Source: an uncultured Actinomyces sp. (GTDB lineage: Bacteria; Actinomycetota; Actinomycetes; Actinomycetales; Actinomycetaceae). From it: a stretch of 28,068 nt of DNA. Below the pieces are notes generated by a model. It was not told where the DNA came from, did not search any database, and worked only from the letters and a program-made list of their open reading frames with translations. Positions 15,847 through 24,246 of the stretch are shown here, piece by piece. How positions within the stretch are numbered: position 1 is the first letter of the stretch; every line of letters starts with the position of its first letter. The position numbers were made by a program, and so were the translations under genes. The DNA lies in the NCBI GenBank assembly GCA_938030835.1, contig CALHID010000040.1, positions 1-28,068 of the forward strand. The letters run 5' to 3'.

Positions 15847-18800
15847 TCCACACTCCTCTTTCCTTGCTCACGAGCCGGGCAAGAACGGGCGAACTCGCAG
15901 TATTGGCATGCTTCATCAGAGGGTGTCGCGATAAAAGATGGGCCTTTCATTTTCTGCCCAATCTCATCAAGCTGACTAATCCAATCCGCCCTTGTTTCCG
16001 GGTCTAAGGGGTCTTGCGAGATGGTCCGGACGTCACCGTAGCCAAGATATTTGAGCTCTGCTCCTAGAACTTCATAACCCAGTTGTTCGACTGCAAGTTG
16101 ATAGAGAGCGAGCTGCGGATGGTCCGGGTCCTTTTTCGCGCCGGTTTTATTTCCCTTCTTCCCAGTCTTGAAGTCAATAATCCGGACGCCTTGGCCGTCC
16201 AATTCCATTCGGTCAATTCTTCCGCGGATGTGAACTGAAGAGATCGGAACATCGAATGGCACTTCGACTTGAACATTTCCGTCCGGGTCTGCCAAGCCTC
16301 CCGTTTGAGCTGATTGCTCAAGATATTCACCGAGCGCAGATGCCATCTCTCGAAGGTGGTCCATGTGGATCTTGCTGGCAGCCTGACCTTCGTCCACGCC
16401 CATTGCACGAATGTCTTCTTCGAGCGCATCCATAACAGCGCTGCGAGGCCCGCATGGGAAGCGCTCAGCTAGGCTGTGGATTAGCGTTCCATCTGCCGCG
16501 CTCTGCGTTGGCATTGAAGTGCCGCTATTGGAAGCAAAGAACCAGCGAAGAATACATTGACGTGCGCTATCAAAGCTGGAAGGACTCACGGCGACACGTT
16601 GCTGCTCGTAGATCGGGCTATCCGAGCTGATCCCTCCGGCTCCAATCCAATTGCTGGGGATTGCGCTGGGCACCCCGCGTCTGGCAAGAATTGCAAGCAG
16701 ACGGGTAGCAAGCTGAGATATTTGGGGGTCATGCTCCTGCGCGGCAAGATACCTCAGTCTGGAGATATGACCAGATAGGTCTAATGCAGGCGGAACGTCT
16801 TCAATCGCAAAGCCGTCTTCAGGGATTTCGATCCCTGCCCCTTGTGCAACAAGTTCAACAAATTGTGATGGTGCCTGGTCTTCATTGGAAACAACTCCAA
16901 TGTGCAGTGCCAGATTCGTTCGTGAAACGGCAGCAAGAAGTCGCCGAAGTTCATCGTCTAAAACTGCCCTACGTTGGATCCGAGGATCATCAATGATCTC
17001 TTGGGCCGGGTCGTTACTGCGTGTGATCTCCCCAAGAAGATCAGCGCGCAGCAAGCGCTGTCGCAGCCGAAGATCGGGCCAACTGCCATCTTGAAGCCCA
17101 TAGATTGCAACGACATCCCAATGCTGCCCGACTGCCTGTTCTGGGGTGAGGACCTGGATCCCTTCGTGGCGATATGCGGTTGCAGCAATGGTGTCGGTAG
17201 CGACGTCGGATTCAAGGAGCTCACGCGCAAACTCTGCGGCGGTTCTCTGCGGATTTCTTTGTTGCCAGATATCCGCCACTCTAAACAGTGCTATCACCGA
17301 ATCTAAGACGTCATCAAAATAATCTGAATCCGAGTTATGCGCTAATGCCCGTTGACTGAGTTCCTCCGCTACATCTGCCGTCGCCCATGCTTCCCAGAGC
17401 GCTTTTTGAGGGCTGAGGGCTTCTACTTCTTTCCATAACGTCGAGGCCTTCAGAAGCTTGCGCAGTTCCGTTTCCACATTCTGTGAGAGAAGAGAGGGGT
17501 CCTGAAGAATGCGAGAGACCGTATCTGTACTGAGGTGCTGAACGCGTCCCTGTGCCAACTTCTGATCGCTATGCGCCCAAACATAGTTGTGAAGAAGCGA
17601 ACTCACATGCAGGGTATCGATCGAGATCAGATCTGAACGTAGCCAGCGATCGATCACTCCCACGCCATTGTCTTCATTCGGAATTAAGGCTTTCAGCAAC
17701 GCGCTGGTCATTGAATTGGAGGCAAAATTGAAGGCTTGTTGACCTCCAGCAAGGGGAATTTTGCTACGTTTCAGAGCCCTTCTGGCCTGCTGAATGAGAG
17801 ATTGCGAGCGGACAATCACTACCTGCTGAGACCAAGGAATGTTGTCACGCAGATAGTGGGAGCGCAGCTGATATCCCAAAGCCGCCCCCATCTGTGCAAG
17901 GCTGGCGCAGTTGTGGATATGTACCCCCTGTTCACCGAGCCCTCTTTCAGAGTCGCCAGCAAACGGGGCATTTCTTCTTCCAGCGGGTCCGCTTTGCGTA
18001 ATGCGTGAGGCAAGCGAGAGATTCAAGGAATGAAGCTGAGGAGTACCGACGTAGCTACACCCGCAGTCTTCAATTTGAACGTCGAGGATCTTGGCCAGAT
18101 CGAGATCCATATGGGCATAACCGCGCTTGTATGAGGTTACTGAGAGATCTGGATTCGAGAAAGCAATGATGCGACTTCCCAATTGGTGCGCGACATGAAG
18201 TAGCGCTAGCAGCGAGGGAGTGCAGTCCTGTAGATCATCGATCAAAAGGTATTGCGGAAGCGGGGTAAAAATTCGTACCCCGGCGGACTGCGCACGATCA
18301 TCCCATTCGGTAAGGAGCTGGGCAGCTTGCCTTCCCAATCCAGCACCGTGTGCCAGCATGGTTCCTCGGAACTCCACCCCCAACTGCGGAAGTTCGTTCC
18401 ACCTCCTGAGAAGGGGCGCAAGACTCACCCACTGCTCCATTGCGCGAATGCGGCCGAGCTCCTCTAGATTCTCAGCAGTTGTCCCAGACTCCGCAGCAGT
18501 ATCAATGAGATCACGTAGTTCCATCCGAAATGCCGGAAGTGAACGGATGGTATCGGAAAGTTCTTCAGGCCATTGAATCGCAGTTTCTTCTAGCAGTTCT
18601 AAGACCATGCGATCCATGTTTGCGCCCGTCAGGAGCTCAACATCACCCAGCGGTTGATCACGCGTATTTCGCCACTGCGACACGATTGAATAGGCCCACC
18701 CAATGGGGGTTCGAACCGGGCGTACCGCATTGGGAGCAAGTGCTTGTACCGCAGGCATCAATTGATCGGCTCGTGAACGATCTGGAGTGAGAACTAAAAA

Positions 18801-18989
18801 CGAGTGGTCGTTGCGTACAAGTTCAGCGACAGCGGCAAGAAGAAGAGTCGTCTTCCCACTTCCAGGCGCACCGCGAAATACAGCATCACCTTCAGTTATC
18901 TGCTTAAGCAGAAATCGCTGATGGTCGCTGAGTTCCGGAAGCCCTGAGAATTCAGAACCAACCGTGATACGCACCGGTGTGTTGTTCAT
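15843..18989 (-). CDS. adnA: AdnA-like helicase-nuclease subunit with probable Fe-S cluster
   Basis: From the ATG at 18989 the protein has 1048 residues. Walker A GAPGSGKTT (40-48) is intact, but the Walker B position reads DDLQD (251-255) instead of DEFQD, as in a weakened motor. The C-terminal nuclease has RGRIDRM (Asp926), IIDFKTG (Asp939, Lys941) and QLALYQL. Cys812 (RQCILRW) with Cys1028, Cys1031 and Cys1037 (CQYC-x5-C) gives the AddB/Cas4-type iron-sulfur pattern. It should form a heterodimer with AdnB for end resection. The 45-residue in-frame extension to 19124 lacks family similarity and overlaps DUF3107. No Shine-Dalgarno precedes the ATG; CAAAAT at leaderless spacing may be the -10. 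No GAAC-N4-GTTC SOS box was seen upstream. Confidence 0.87.
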   Translation of the reverse strand: MNNTPVRITVGSEFSGLPELSDHQRFLLKQITEGDAVFRGAPGSGKTTLLLAAVAELVRNDHSFLVLTPDRSRADQLMPAVQALAPNAVRPVRTPIGWAYSIVSQWRNTRDQPLGDVELLTGANMDRMVLELLEETAIQWPEELSDTIRSLPAFRMELRDLIDTAAESGTTAENLEELGRIRAMEQWVSLAPLLRRWNELPQLGVEFRGTMLAHGAGLGRQAAQLLTEWDDRAQSAGVRIFTPLPQYLLIDDLQDCTPSLLALLHVAHQLGSRIIAFSNPDLSVTSYKRGYAHMDLDLAKILDVQIEDCGCSYVGTPQLHSLNLSLASRITQSGPAGRRNAPFAGDSERGLGEQGVHIHNCASLAQMGAALGYQLRSHYLRDNIPWSQQVVIVRSQSLIQQARRALKRSKIPLAGGQQAFNFASNSMTSALLKALIPNEDNGVGVIDRWLRSDLISIDTLHVSSLLHNYVWAHSDQKLAQGRVQHLSTDTVSRILQDPSLLSQNVETELRKLLKASTLWKEVEALSPQKALWEAWATADVAEELSQRALAHNSDSDYFDDVLDSVIALFRVADIWQQRNPQRTAAEFARELLESDVATDTIAATAYRHEGIQVLTPEQAVGQHWDVVAIYGLQDGSWPDLRLRQRLLRADLLGEITRSNDPAQEIIDDPRIQRRAVLDDELRRLLAAVSRTNLALHIGVVSNEDQAPSQFVELVAQGAGIEIPEDGFAIEDVPPALDLSGHISRLRYLAAQEHDPQISQLATRLLAILARRGVPSAIPSNWIGAGGISSDSPIYEQQRVAVSPSSFDSARQCILRWFFASNSGTSMPTQSAADGTLIHSLAERFPCGPRSAVMDALEEDIRAMGVDEGQAASKIHMDHLREMASALGEYLEQSAQTGGLADPDGNVQVEVPFDVPISSVHIRGRIDRMELDGQGVRIIDFKTGKKGNKTGAKKDPDHPQLALYQLAVEQLGYEVLGAELKYLGYGDVRTISQDPLDPETRADWISQLDEIGQKMKGPSFIATPSDEACQYCEFARSCPAREQGKRSVE

Positions 18990-19141
18990 ATAGTGATTTT
19001 GACAGAGGCCACCGGCATTTGGAGACCACTTTGGGCTTCTAAGCGAAATTACGCTGACACTGAAATCCCCCAGCGCCGCTTTCCTCCTCACGTACCATGA
19101 GAGTGAAAAGTTAACCCCAATCAATGAACCTGGGAGTCGCA

Positions 19142-19366
19142 GTGAACATCACGATCGGTATCAACGCCAGCCCGCGCGAACTCGACCTCGAACTGGACCT
19201 CAGCGAAGATGAACTCTTCGCCCAAGTCACTAATTCCCTACGCGAGCAGACTCCCCTGATCCTTACGGACACTAAGGGAGAGAAGACGCTCATTCCCGCC
19301 CAAGCAATTTCCTACGTGCGCGTAACTGCCCCGCAGACGCACCGCGTCGGCTTTGCTATTCACTAA
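19142..19366 (+). CDS. DUF3107 family small protein
   Basis: The 74-residue protein starts at a GTG with GGGAG five bases upstream; an ATG six codons earlier is less likely. The pattern ITIGINASPRELDLELDL, then LILTDTKGEKTLIPAQAISYVRV and a final RVGFAIH matches the actinobacterial DUF3107 family, a small beta-rich protein of unknown function. It is divergent from adnA. A TACCAT at 19093-19098 may be its -10. Its 3' end is followed by a hairpin. The same neighbours (helicase-nuclease, ferritin-like protein, DEAD-box helicase) are common around this family. Confidence 0.85.
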   Translation: MNITIGINASPRELDLELDLSEDELFAQVTNSLREQTPLILTDTKGEKTLIPAQAISYVRVTAPQTHRVGFAIH

Positions 19367-19392
19367 GAGCAAGCCGAAATCAGCTGATACTT

Positions 19393-19422
19393 ATCCATCT
19401 GCGTCTAACCGCGCAGGTGGAT
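19393..19422 (+). terminator. Terminator of DUF3107 inside the end of the converging gene
   Basis: ATCCATCTGCG (19393-19403) pairs with CGCAGGTGGAT (19412-19422) with one G·U, followed by TCCTTT. It is 26 bases after the DUF3107 stop and includes the last codons of the ferritin-like gene on the other strand. Confidence 0.6.
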
Positions 19423-20028
19423 TCCTTTCATGCGCTCTGCATGCTCAACGCTCAAAGTCTGAGCAATAGTATCTGCGTCTTCGGGAGAATCCGATAACTC
19501 AGGGTGCATGAACAGGGTTGAGCGCACCAATCCCAATACCTCTCCAGCAACCCTTCGCGCCCACAACGACAGGCGTGCGGCAAGCTGCTCATCGGCCTCG
19601 AAAATCGGAGCCAAATTCTGGCGCTCCCACTCCCCCTGCTCAAGATCCCACTTTGCTTCCGGGAACAGGTTTTTACGCGACGCAATCTCACGCAGCAGGC
19701 CACCCAAGATTCCCAAGGTCACATAGGTTTTGACCGTGCGCTCATACCAGGTCGTCGGTCGAGTACGGGCATCCAGATCGTCATAAAGCCCATCAAAAGC
19801 CTGAGCTTTGTCGGCTAAGTCAACACCGCGATGCTGACACCACGTTTCAACCTGGGTGTAGGTATCGAAAACTCGAGTGGCCATGCGCGCATGCTCGACC
19901 TTCGCCTCGAAAGTCGGCGCTTGGTCACTGTCCTTAGCCAAGCGTGTCATTGCAGCCAAAATCGAATACGCGATCAGACCGACAACGTCAGCGTCGCGAT
20001 CCGGCACAGGTTCATAGGTGCGTTCCAT
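19405..20028 (-). CDS. Ferritin-like-fold protein (actinobacterial conserved)
   Basis: This 207-residue, mostly helical protein has VVGLIAYSILAAMTRLAKDSDQ near the N-terminus, FEAKVEHARMATRVFDTY (about 40-57), WYERTVKTYVTLGILGGL (about 93-110) and a C-terminal AEVLGLV-like helix region. It matches the conserved actinobacterial proteins annotated as ferritin-like fold, related in shape to the MiaE tRNA hydroxylase. Whether a di-iron site is retained is uncertain: Glu and His are present in VEHARM and in YERTVK, but a full ligand set could not be proven by eye. It starts at an ATG without Shine-Dalgarno, with TAGTGT at leaderless spacing. It is convergent with DUF3107 and divergent from the DEAD-box gene. 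Confidence 0.75.
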   Translation of the reverse strand: MERTYEPVPDRDADVVGLIAYSILAAMTRLAKDSDQAPTFEAKVEHARMATRVFDTYTQVETWCQHRGVDLADKAQAFDGLYDDLDARTRPTTWYERTVKTYVTLGILGGLLREIASRKNLFPEAKWDLEQGEWERQNLAPIFEADEQLAARLSLWARRVAGEVLGLVRSTLFMHPELSDSPEDADTIAQTLSVEHAERMKGIHLRG

Positions 20029-20040
20029 GCACTAACACTA
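20029..20040 (-). promoter_or_regulatory. Candidate leaderless promoter of the ferritin-like gene
   Basis: On the minus strand TAGTGT (20040-20035) precedes TAGTGC (20034-20029) and then the ATG. The -10 ends seven bases before the start codon, and no ribosome site is present. Confidence 0.55.
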
Positions 20041-20090
20041 CATCAGATAAACGTGACGGGTTCCTCCTCGAGCGATCCGCGTCAACCTCG

Positions 20091-20214
20091 TAGAATACAA
20101 ATGACAGTGCTGACCGATCGCACGTGAGATATTTTGCCCGGGCACCTATGCCCCTTGAAGAAGAACCGCGATCGGCTGCAATCCCCAACGGGTTTTTCCC
20201 AGAACAGGTTGATC
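20091..20214 (+). promoter_or_regulatory. DEAD-box helicase promoter and structured 5' leader
   Basis: TAGAAT at 20091-20096 is a good -10, predicting a leader of about 110 bases before the GTG at 20215. In it, CCGATCGC (about 20114) and GCGATCGG (about 20168) are perfectly complementary, and TGCCCGGGCA near 20136 is self-complementary. Long structured leaders are known for RNA-helicase genes that autoregulate. No riboswitch family was recognised. The -35 is not clear. Confidence 0.4.
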
Positions 20215-21849
20215 GTGACTTCACCGTCTGACTACTCTGCTGGCGTCGTACGTTTGGGCTCAATCAAAGCCCCTTCGACCCAAGAAGATGAAACCACCCC
20301 CGATATTACGAATTCGGGAAATGAAACATACGAAGCGAAGTCTTTCGCTGATTTTGGGGTCAGTGACCCCATTGTTGATGCGCTTGAAGAACGAGGCATC
20401 ACCCACCCCTTCCCCATCCAGGCACTGACTCTTCCCGTTGCACTGGATCGCCACGACATTATTGGCCAGGCCAAGACCGGTACCGGAAAGACGCTGGGAT
20501 TTGGCATCCCCGTATTGGAAGATGTCATTGCTCCGGATGAAGAAGGTTACGAAGATCTTCTCAACCCGAACATGCCTCAGGCCCTCATTATCTTGCCAAC
20601 CCGAGAGCTCACTAAGCAGGTGGCCGATGATCTGCGTGCAGCGGCTTCTAAGCTCTCAACGCGCATCGTCGACATCTACGGCGGCGTTGCTTTTGAACCA
20701 CAGATTGAGGCGCTCAAGCGGGGAGCGGATATCGTTGTCGGCACCCCCGGGCGCTTGATCGATCTGCTGCGTCAAGGCGTGCTGCACCTAAACGGCGTGG
20801 AAAACGTTGTCCTTGACGAGGCCGACGAGATGCTTGACCTTGGTTTCCTCCCCGACGTAGAGACCTTGCTTTCGCGTATTCCCGCGGATCGTCACATGAT
20901 GCTTTTCTCGGCAACCATGCCCGGCCCGGTGATCACGCTGGCTCGCAAGTTCATGACCCAGCCGACCCACATCCGCGCGCAGGATCCCGATGACCAAGGT
21001 CAGACCGTCAACACGGTCCAGCAGGTCATTTACCGTACTCACGCGATGAATAAGACCGAGGTCGTAGCCCGCATCCTGCAGGCACGAGGCCGCGGTCGCG
21101 CAGTGATTTTCTGCCGAACCAAGCGCGCGGCTGCGCGCGTTGCCGATGAGCTCACCGAGCGCGGTTTTGCCGTTGCCGCCCTTCACGGCGATCTTGGTCA
21201 GGGTGCGCGCGAGCAGGCTCTGCGCGCGTTCCGCAATGGCAAGGTCGATGTTTTGGTCGCAACGGATGTTGCCGCACGCGGTATCGACGTTGACGATGTC
21301 ACCCACGTCATTAACTACCAATGCCCCGAGGATGAAAAAGTCTACATCCACCGCATTGGCCGCACCGGTCGCGCCGGTAATTCAGGCACAGCTGTGACCT
21401 TCGTGGATTGGGACGATGTCCCGCGCTGGTCTTTGATCTCGAAGGCACTGGGCTTGGGCGTTCCCGAGCCTTTGGAGACCTACCACACCTCGCCGCACCT
21501 GTACACGGACTTGGATATTCCCGAGGACGTTACAGGACGTCTTCCGCGAGCACAGCGCACGCGCGAGGGACTGAGCGCAGAGAAGATTGAGGACTTGGGT
21601 GGTTCCTCGCGTGGTGGCCGAGGCCGAGGCCGAGGTGGGCGTTCTTCTGCCCGCTCGGGAGGACGCGGGGAGCGTTCAGCTTCCGGCGAGCGGACTCGTA
21701 CCCGACGCCGTACCCGCAAGGATGGTGATCAGACACTGAATTCCGGAAAGCAGGGACGTTCTGACCGCGGAACCAAGGGCCGAGGCCGAGGCGAGCACTC
21801 CCCCGCACCACGAAAGCGGGTGCGCCGCCGTAAGGGCAGCGAAGAGTAA
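20215..21849 (+). CDS. DEAD-box ATP-dependent RNA helicase with RG-rich tail
   Basis: The 544-residue protein has all superfamily 2 DEAD-box motifs: Q-motif (F45 ... Q69), AKTGTGKT (86-93), PTRELT, TPGR, DEAD (201-204), LFSATMP, ARGID and HRIGRTGRAG. It unwinds short RNA duplexes and probably serves ribosome assembly or mRNA turnover. The last ~130 residues are low complexity, with SRGGRGRGRGGRSS and several Arg-rich blocks, typical of an RNA-binding tail. The GTG at 20215 has a weak AGG six bases upstream and begins MTSPSD; the longer frame to 20134 is unlikely. It is close to RhlE/DeaD-type enzymes, and a specific symbol is not assigned. It ends nine bases from the converging ankyrin gene. 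Confidence 0.92.
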   Translation: MTSPSDYSAGVVRLGSIKAPSTQEDETTPDITNSGNETYEAKSFADFGVSDPIVDALEERGITHPFPIQALTLPVALDRHDIIGQAKTGTGKTLGFGIPVLEDVIAPDEEGYEDLLNPNMPQALIILPTRELTKQVADDLRAAASKLSTRIVDIYGGVAFEPQIEALKRGADIVVGTPGRLIDLLRQGVLHLNGVENVVLDEADEMLDLGFLPDVETLLSRIPADRHMMLFSATMPGPVITLARKFMTQPTHIRAQDPDDQGQTVNTVQQVIYRTHAMNKTEVVARILQARGRGRAVIFCRTKRAAARVADELTERGFAVAALHGDLGQGAREQALRAFRNGKVDVLVATDVAARGIDVDDVTHVINYQCPEDEKVYIHRIGRTGRAGNSGTAVTFVDWDDVPRWSLISKALGLGVPEPLETYHTSPHLYTDLDIPEDVTGRLPRAQRTREGLSAEKIEDLGGSSRGGRGRGRGGRSSARSGGRGERSASGERTRTRRRTRKDGDQTLNSGKQGRSDRGTKGRGRGEHSPAPRKRVRRRKGSEE

Positions 21850-21858
21850 GGCGCGCGT

Positions 21859-22938
21859 TTACCGGCCGAGGAAAGGCATGGTGTTTGCGCGTAAGACAGG
21901 GTTCGCAAGCACCCAGTGAACAGCGGCTTCCCTCAGGACATCGCTGGCCTCGGTTGATTTTCCACCGCGAAGATCCCCCACTGCTTTCTTGGCGCGCACA
22001 AGCTCGTCTGCACTGAGGGGGACCTCGGAGGAAATGATCTCGAGGAATTGCTTGAGGAGCGCGTTAAAAGTTGGTTCCCAGTTAATGCCGCCGTTGTCGT
22101 AGACCTCGTAGGCGACCTTACCCGTGATCCTGATAGCTTCGCCTTGAAGTGTCTCGGCCTGATTATCAAGAGGAACTAGTAAGTCCCAGAGTTCGCCAGA
22201 AAGTTTCTTCCAGCTTTTCGAGGAATCGACTTCAAGCTTTTCTCCAACGCTTGGTGCCGGACGTACAACTTGCTGAGCGACGCCAAACATTTCACACAGC
22301 TGCCGCAAGGCTTCCGCGGCTTCAAGGAAACGGGGATTGTTAGCGTCTTCGGGGCTGTGTGCGATGATCGAGCAGCGATCTTTATCCATGGCTTGAAGAG
22401 CTTTGTATTCCTCACCGCTTGGGTGTGCGCCATGGGTACGCAAGACGTTGAAAACACGCAGGATTCTGGGGGAATCAAACAAGTTGTACCAACTGAGCGC
22501 GTACTTCGTCAGCGTGTAGTCCCCATAGATTCTTGAATGCGCATCAAGAGTGGGGTCAGCGCCCCACTGGATCATCTGTTCCACCTCGGGCGCGTCCAGG
22601 CGTTCGACAGCGCCGAACAACGGAGTTTGGTCCGTGTTATCTCGGGCATTGATATCGCCGCCAAGGGCAATGAGACCGGGGATCAGATCGGGTCGACGGT
22701 TCTTAACGCGGCAGTGAATGGGGGTTTGTCCGCGTTCATTGCGACAGTTGATGTCCTCGCCTCGAGCGACCAAGAACTCGACGATCTCTTGCGAGCAGAG
22801 GAGGTGCAAGAGTTTGGGCTTTCCGTATTCGCTCCGCAGGTATGCGCCAATCTCGCAGTTTTTCACTGCCTCAGCCACGGCCTCGACATCCCCGCTTGCG
22901 AGGATTTCTTTGATGTCGTTGGGGAGAGTTTTGCGCAT
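21859..22938 (-). CDS. Ankyrin-repeat protein of unknown function
   Basis: From the ATG at 22938 (GGAGG five bases upstream) the protein has 359 residues; an upstream in-frame start lacks that site. There are about three ankyrin repeats: residues 41-68 ending ARGEDINCRNE, 69-101 with GQTPIH and GGDINARD, and 104-133 with QTPLFGAVE and WGADPTLDA. The remaining ~220 residues have no recognised domain. No signal peptide or membrane segment is seen, so it is probably cytoplasmic and protein-binding. Ankyrin proteins next to membrane proteins sometimes act in immunity or scaffold roles, which is speculation here. Neighbour genes: an unrecognised membrane protein 88 bases upstream on the same strand. 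Confidence 0.8.
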   Translation of the reverse strand: MRKTLPNDIKEILASGDVEAVAEAVKNCEIGAYLRSEYGKPKLLHLLCSQEIVEFLVARGEDINCRNERGQTPIHCRVKNRRPDLIPGLIALGGDINARDNTDQTPLFGAVERLDAPEVEQMIQWGADPTLDAHSRIYGDYTLTKYALSWYNLFDSPRILRVFNVLRTHGAHPSGEEYKALQAMDKDRCSIIAHSPEDANNPRFLEAAEALRQLCEMFGVAQQVVRPAPSVGEKLEVDSSKSWKKLSGELWDLLVPLDNQAETLQGEAIRITGKVAYEVYDNGGINWEPTFNALLKQFLEIISSEVPLSADELVRAKKAVGDLRGGKSTEASDVLREAAVHWVLANPVLRANTMPFLGR

Positions 22939-22958
22939 ACCGGCCTCCAAGTGAACGT

Positions 22959-22973
22959 TATTCTTCAAGAATA
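22959..22973. promoter_or_regulatory. Palindrome upstream of the ankyrin gene
   Basis: TATTCTT-C-AAGAATA is a perfect 7-bp inverted repeat with one central base, 21 bases before the ankyrin ATG. On the minus strand it contains TATTCT, a possible -10, so a bound repressor would block the promoter. No matching regulator could be named. Confidence 0.35.
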
Positions 22974-23026
22974 GCGTCTTAGCTAACGCCTCTGATCAGA
23001 ATGCATTCCAAGTGTATGCAGGCGAC

Positions 23027-23977
23027 TTATCGACGTTTGGTTGCTCGTTCTCCAATCACCTGGATCGCCCAGACTACGACTCCTCCAAGGACAGCAGCGG
23101 TAAAGTTTCCAAAGTGATTATTACGCCGTACTGCGGATGGTAGCGGTTCAGCATAGGCTGGCTGCGCCGCAGTTTCTAGCTCTTGTGCTGGCAGATTTTG
23201 CTGAGTCTGAGCGCCTTCCAGAGCATCTGAAAGCGATCCAGATTCTCTCGCATTAGTACCATCACCGGTTAGTGAACTAATGAAACACTCGATTGTAGGC
23301 GAGAACATAGTAAAGAAGAACAGAACCGCTAATGCCGCTGAAAACGCAATTGCCATTGTGAACATCGGGATTGTTTCAATTGCTTGTGTTTGACATTGCT
23401 CCTTGATACACGTCCCTTCCGGTAGCGGGCGCGTGCACATTGCCCGTAGTAACGCAAACGAACTGAGCATGTTCGGTAGAAAAATACTGATGATGAACAA
23501 TATGCCGCCGACACCGATACGTATTTCGTTTCGATACTTATCATTCATCACCGACAGCATCTGAAGAGCTGCGCCGACCAGGAAAAGAAACCAAATAAAG
23601 AACGCTTCATAGAGGGAAACAACTCCAGGTTCCGGATTACCGAGGAAGAAGGCGAAACCATTCCCACCTGCAAGGCGTAGTACGCCTCTAAACACCCCCA
23701 AAAGAACGGTAAAATTCAGCAACTGCACTGTTAGATACAGCCACTTCGACGCCTCGACCCCTCCCGTCCTACAAAATGCAATAACCGCAGGAACAAACAG
23801 GGAGAAAAAATACAGTGCGACATATGACCGAGCAAAGCCCTCGACGGCCTGATTTCTAATCTCTTGAACCGTTCCATGAACAAAAAAACCAATAATGCAC
23901 AAAGCAAATGCCCAGATTAACCCCCAGACAGTAGCGGCCAATAGCCTGCTTGGTTTGCGTCGACTTTGAACACTCAT
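23027..23977 (-). CDS. Unrecognised multi-pass membrane protein
   Basis: I do not recognise this 316-residue protein. Seven hydrophobic segments are visible, at about 12-34, 50-70, 79-101, 122-143, 153-173, 202-227 and 290-308. The loop between segments five and six carries three Cys (181, 190, 195) in MCTRPLPEGTC and EQC, suggesting a disulfide if outside the membrane. A ~60-residue Gln/Ala/Glu-rich hydrophilic stretch separates segments six and seven, and the C-terminus is basic (RATKRR). It starts at an ATG with TAGAAT at leaderless spacing and no ribosome site. The same-strand ankyrin gene follows. Base use looks more AT-rich than in the conserved genes around it, which fits an accessory gene. 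Confidence 0.75.
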   Translation of the reverse strand: MSVQSRRKPSRLLAATVWGLIWAFALCIIGFFVHGTVQEIRNQAVEGFARSYVALYFFSLFVPAVIAFCRTGGVEASKWLYLTVQLLNFTVLLGVFRGVLRLAGGNGFAFFLGNPEPGVVSLYEAFFIWFLFLVGAALQMLSVMNDKYRNEIRIGVGGILFIISIFLPNMLSSFALLRAMCTRPLPEGTCIKEQCQTQAIETIPMFTMAIAFSAALAVLFFFTMFSPTIECFISSLTGDGTNARESGSLSDALEGAQTQQNLPAQELETAAQPAYAEPLPSAVRRNNHFGNFTAAVLGGVVVWAIQVIGERATKRR

Positions 23978-23989
23978 ACGCAGATTCTA
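23978..23989 (-). promoter_or_regulatory. Candidate leaderless promoter of the membrane-protein gene
   Basis: On the minus strand TAGAAT (23989-23984), a five-of-six match to TATAAT, is followed by six bases and the ATG at 23977. No Shine-Dalgarno or clear -35 is present. Confidence 0.55.
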
Positions 23990-24136
23990 GATCTAAGCGG
24001 CGCTGCGGTTCTCTTCTCGCATGTTTCACTGAATGCGACACGCAGTAAGAAGCAAATTTCCGCTACTTCAACGATAAATCTGCTTCAGAGGCAAACTGAT
24101 GGACCGGCAAACCAACAAATACATGACATACACAAA

Positions 24137-24164
24137 CGTCCGGCAGTGTTTCCACTACCGGACG
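24137..24164 (-). terminator. Intrinsic terminator after the DUF2249 gene
   Basis: CGTCCGG-C-AGTG (24137-24148) and CACT-A-CCGGACG (24153-24164) form a stem with one mismatch and, on the minus strand, a GAAA loop. TTTGTG follows. It lies about 80 bases past the DUF2249 stop. The rest of 23990-24246 shows nothing else convincing. Confidence 0.65.
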
Positions 24165-24246
24165 CTTCAACTCCCCTATGAACCCGCGCGATCCCGTACT
24201 AATGAATGAACGCAAGCTCTCAAGGTGAGCAGTCTATATCCCCCGA

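Noticed and set aside
18990..19124. 45-residue N-terminal extension of adnA
   Set aside because: Overlaps the DUF3107 start on the other strand and shows no family-like sequence; MNNTPVRITV is the plausible start.
18990..19141. SOS (LexA) box before adnA
   Set aside because: No GAAC-N4-GTTC sequence was found in the intergenic region.
23966..24181. 71-codon plus-strand frame in the gap upstream of the membrane-protein gene
   Set aside because: Overlaps the start of a better-supported gene and the terminator at 24137-24164, and has no ribosome site or domain.
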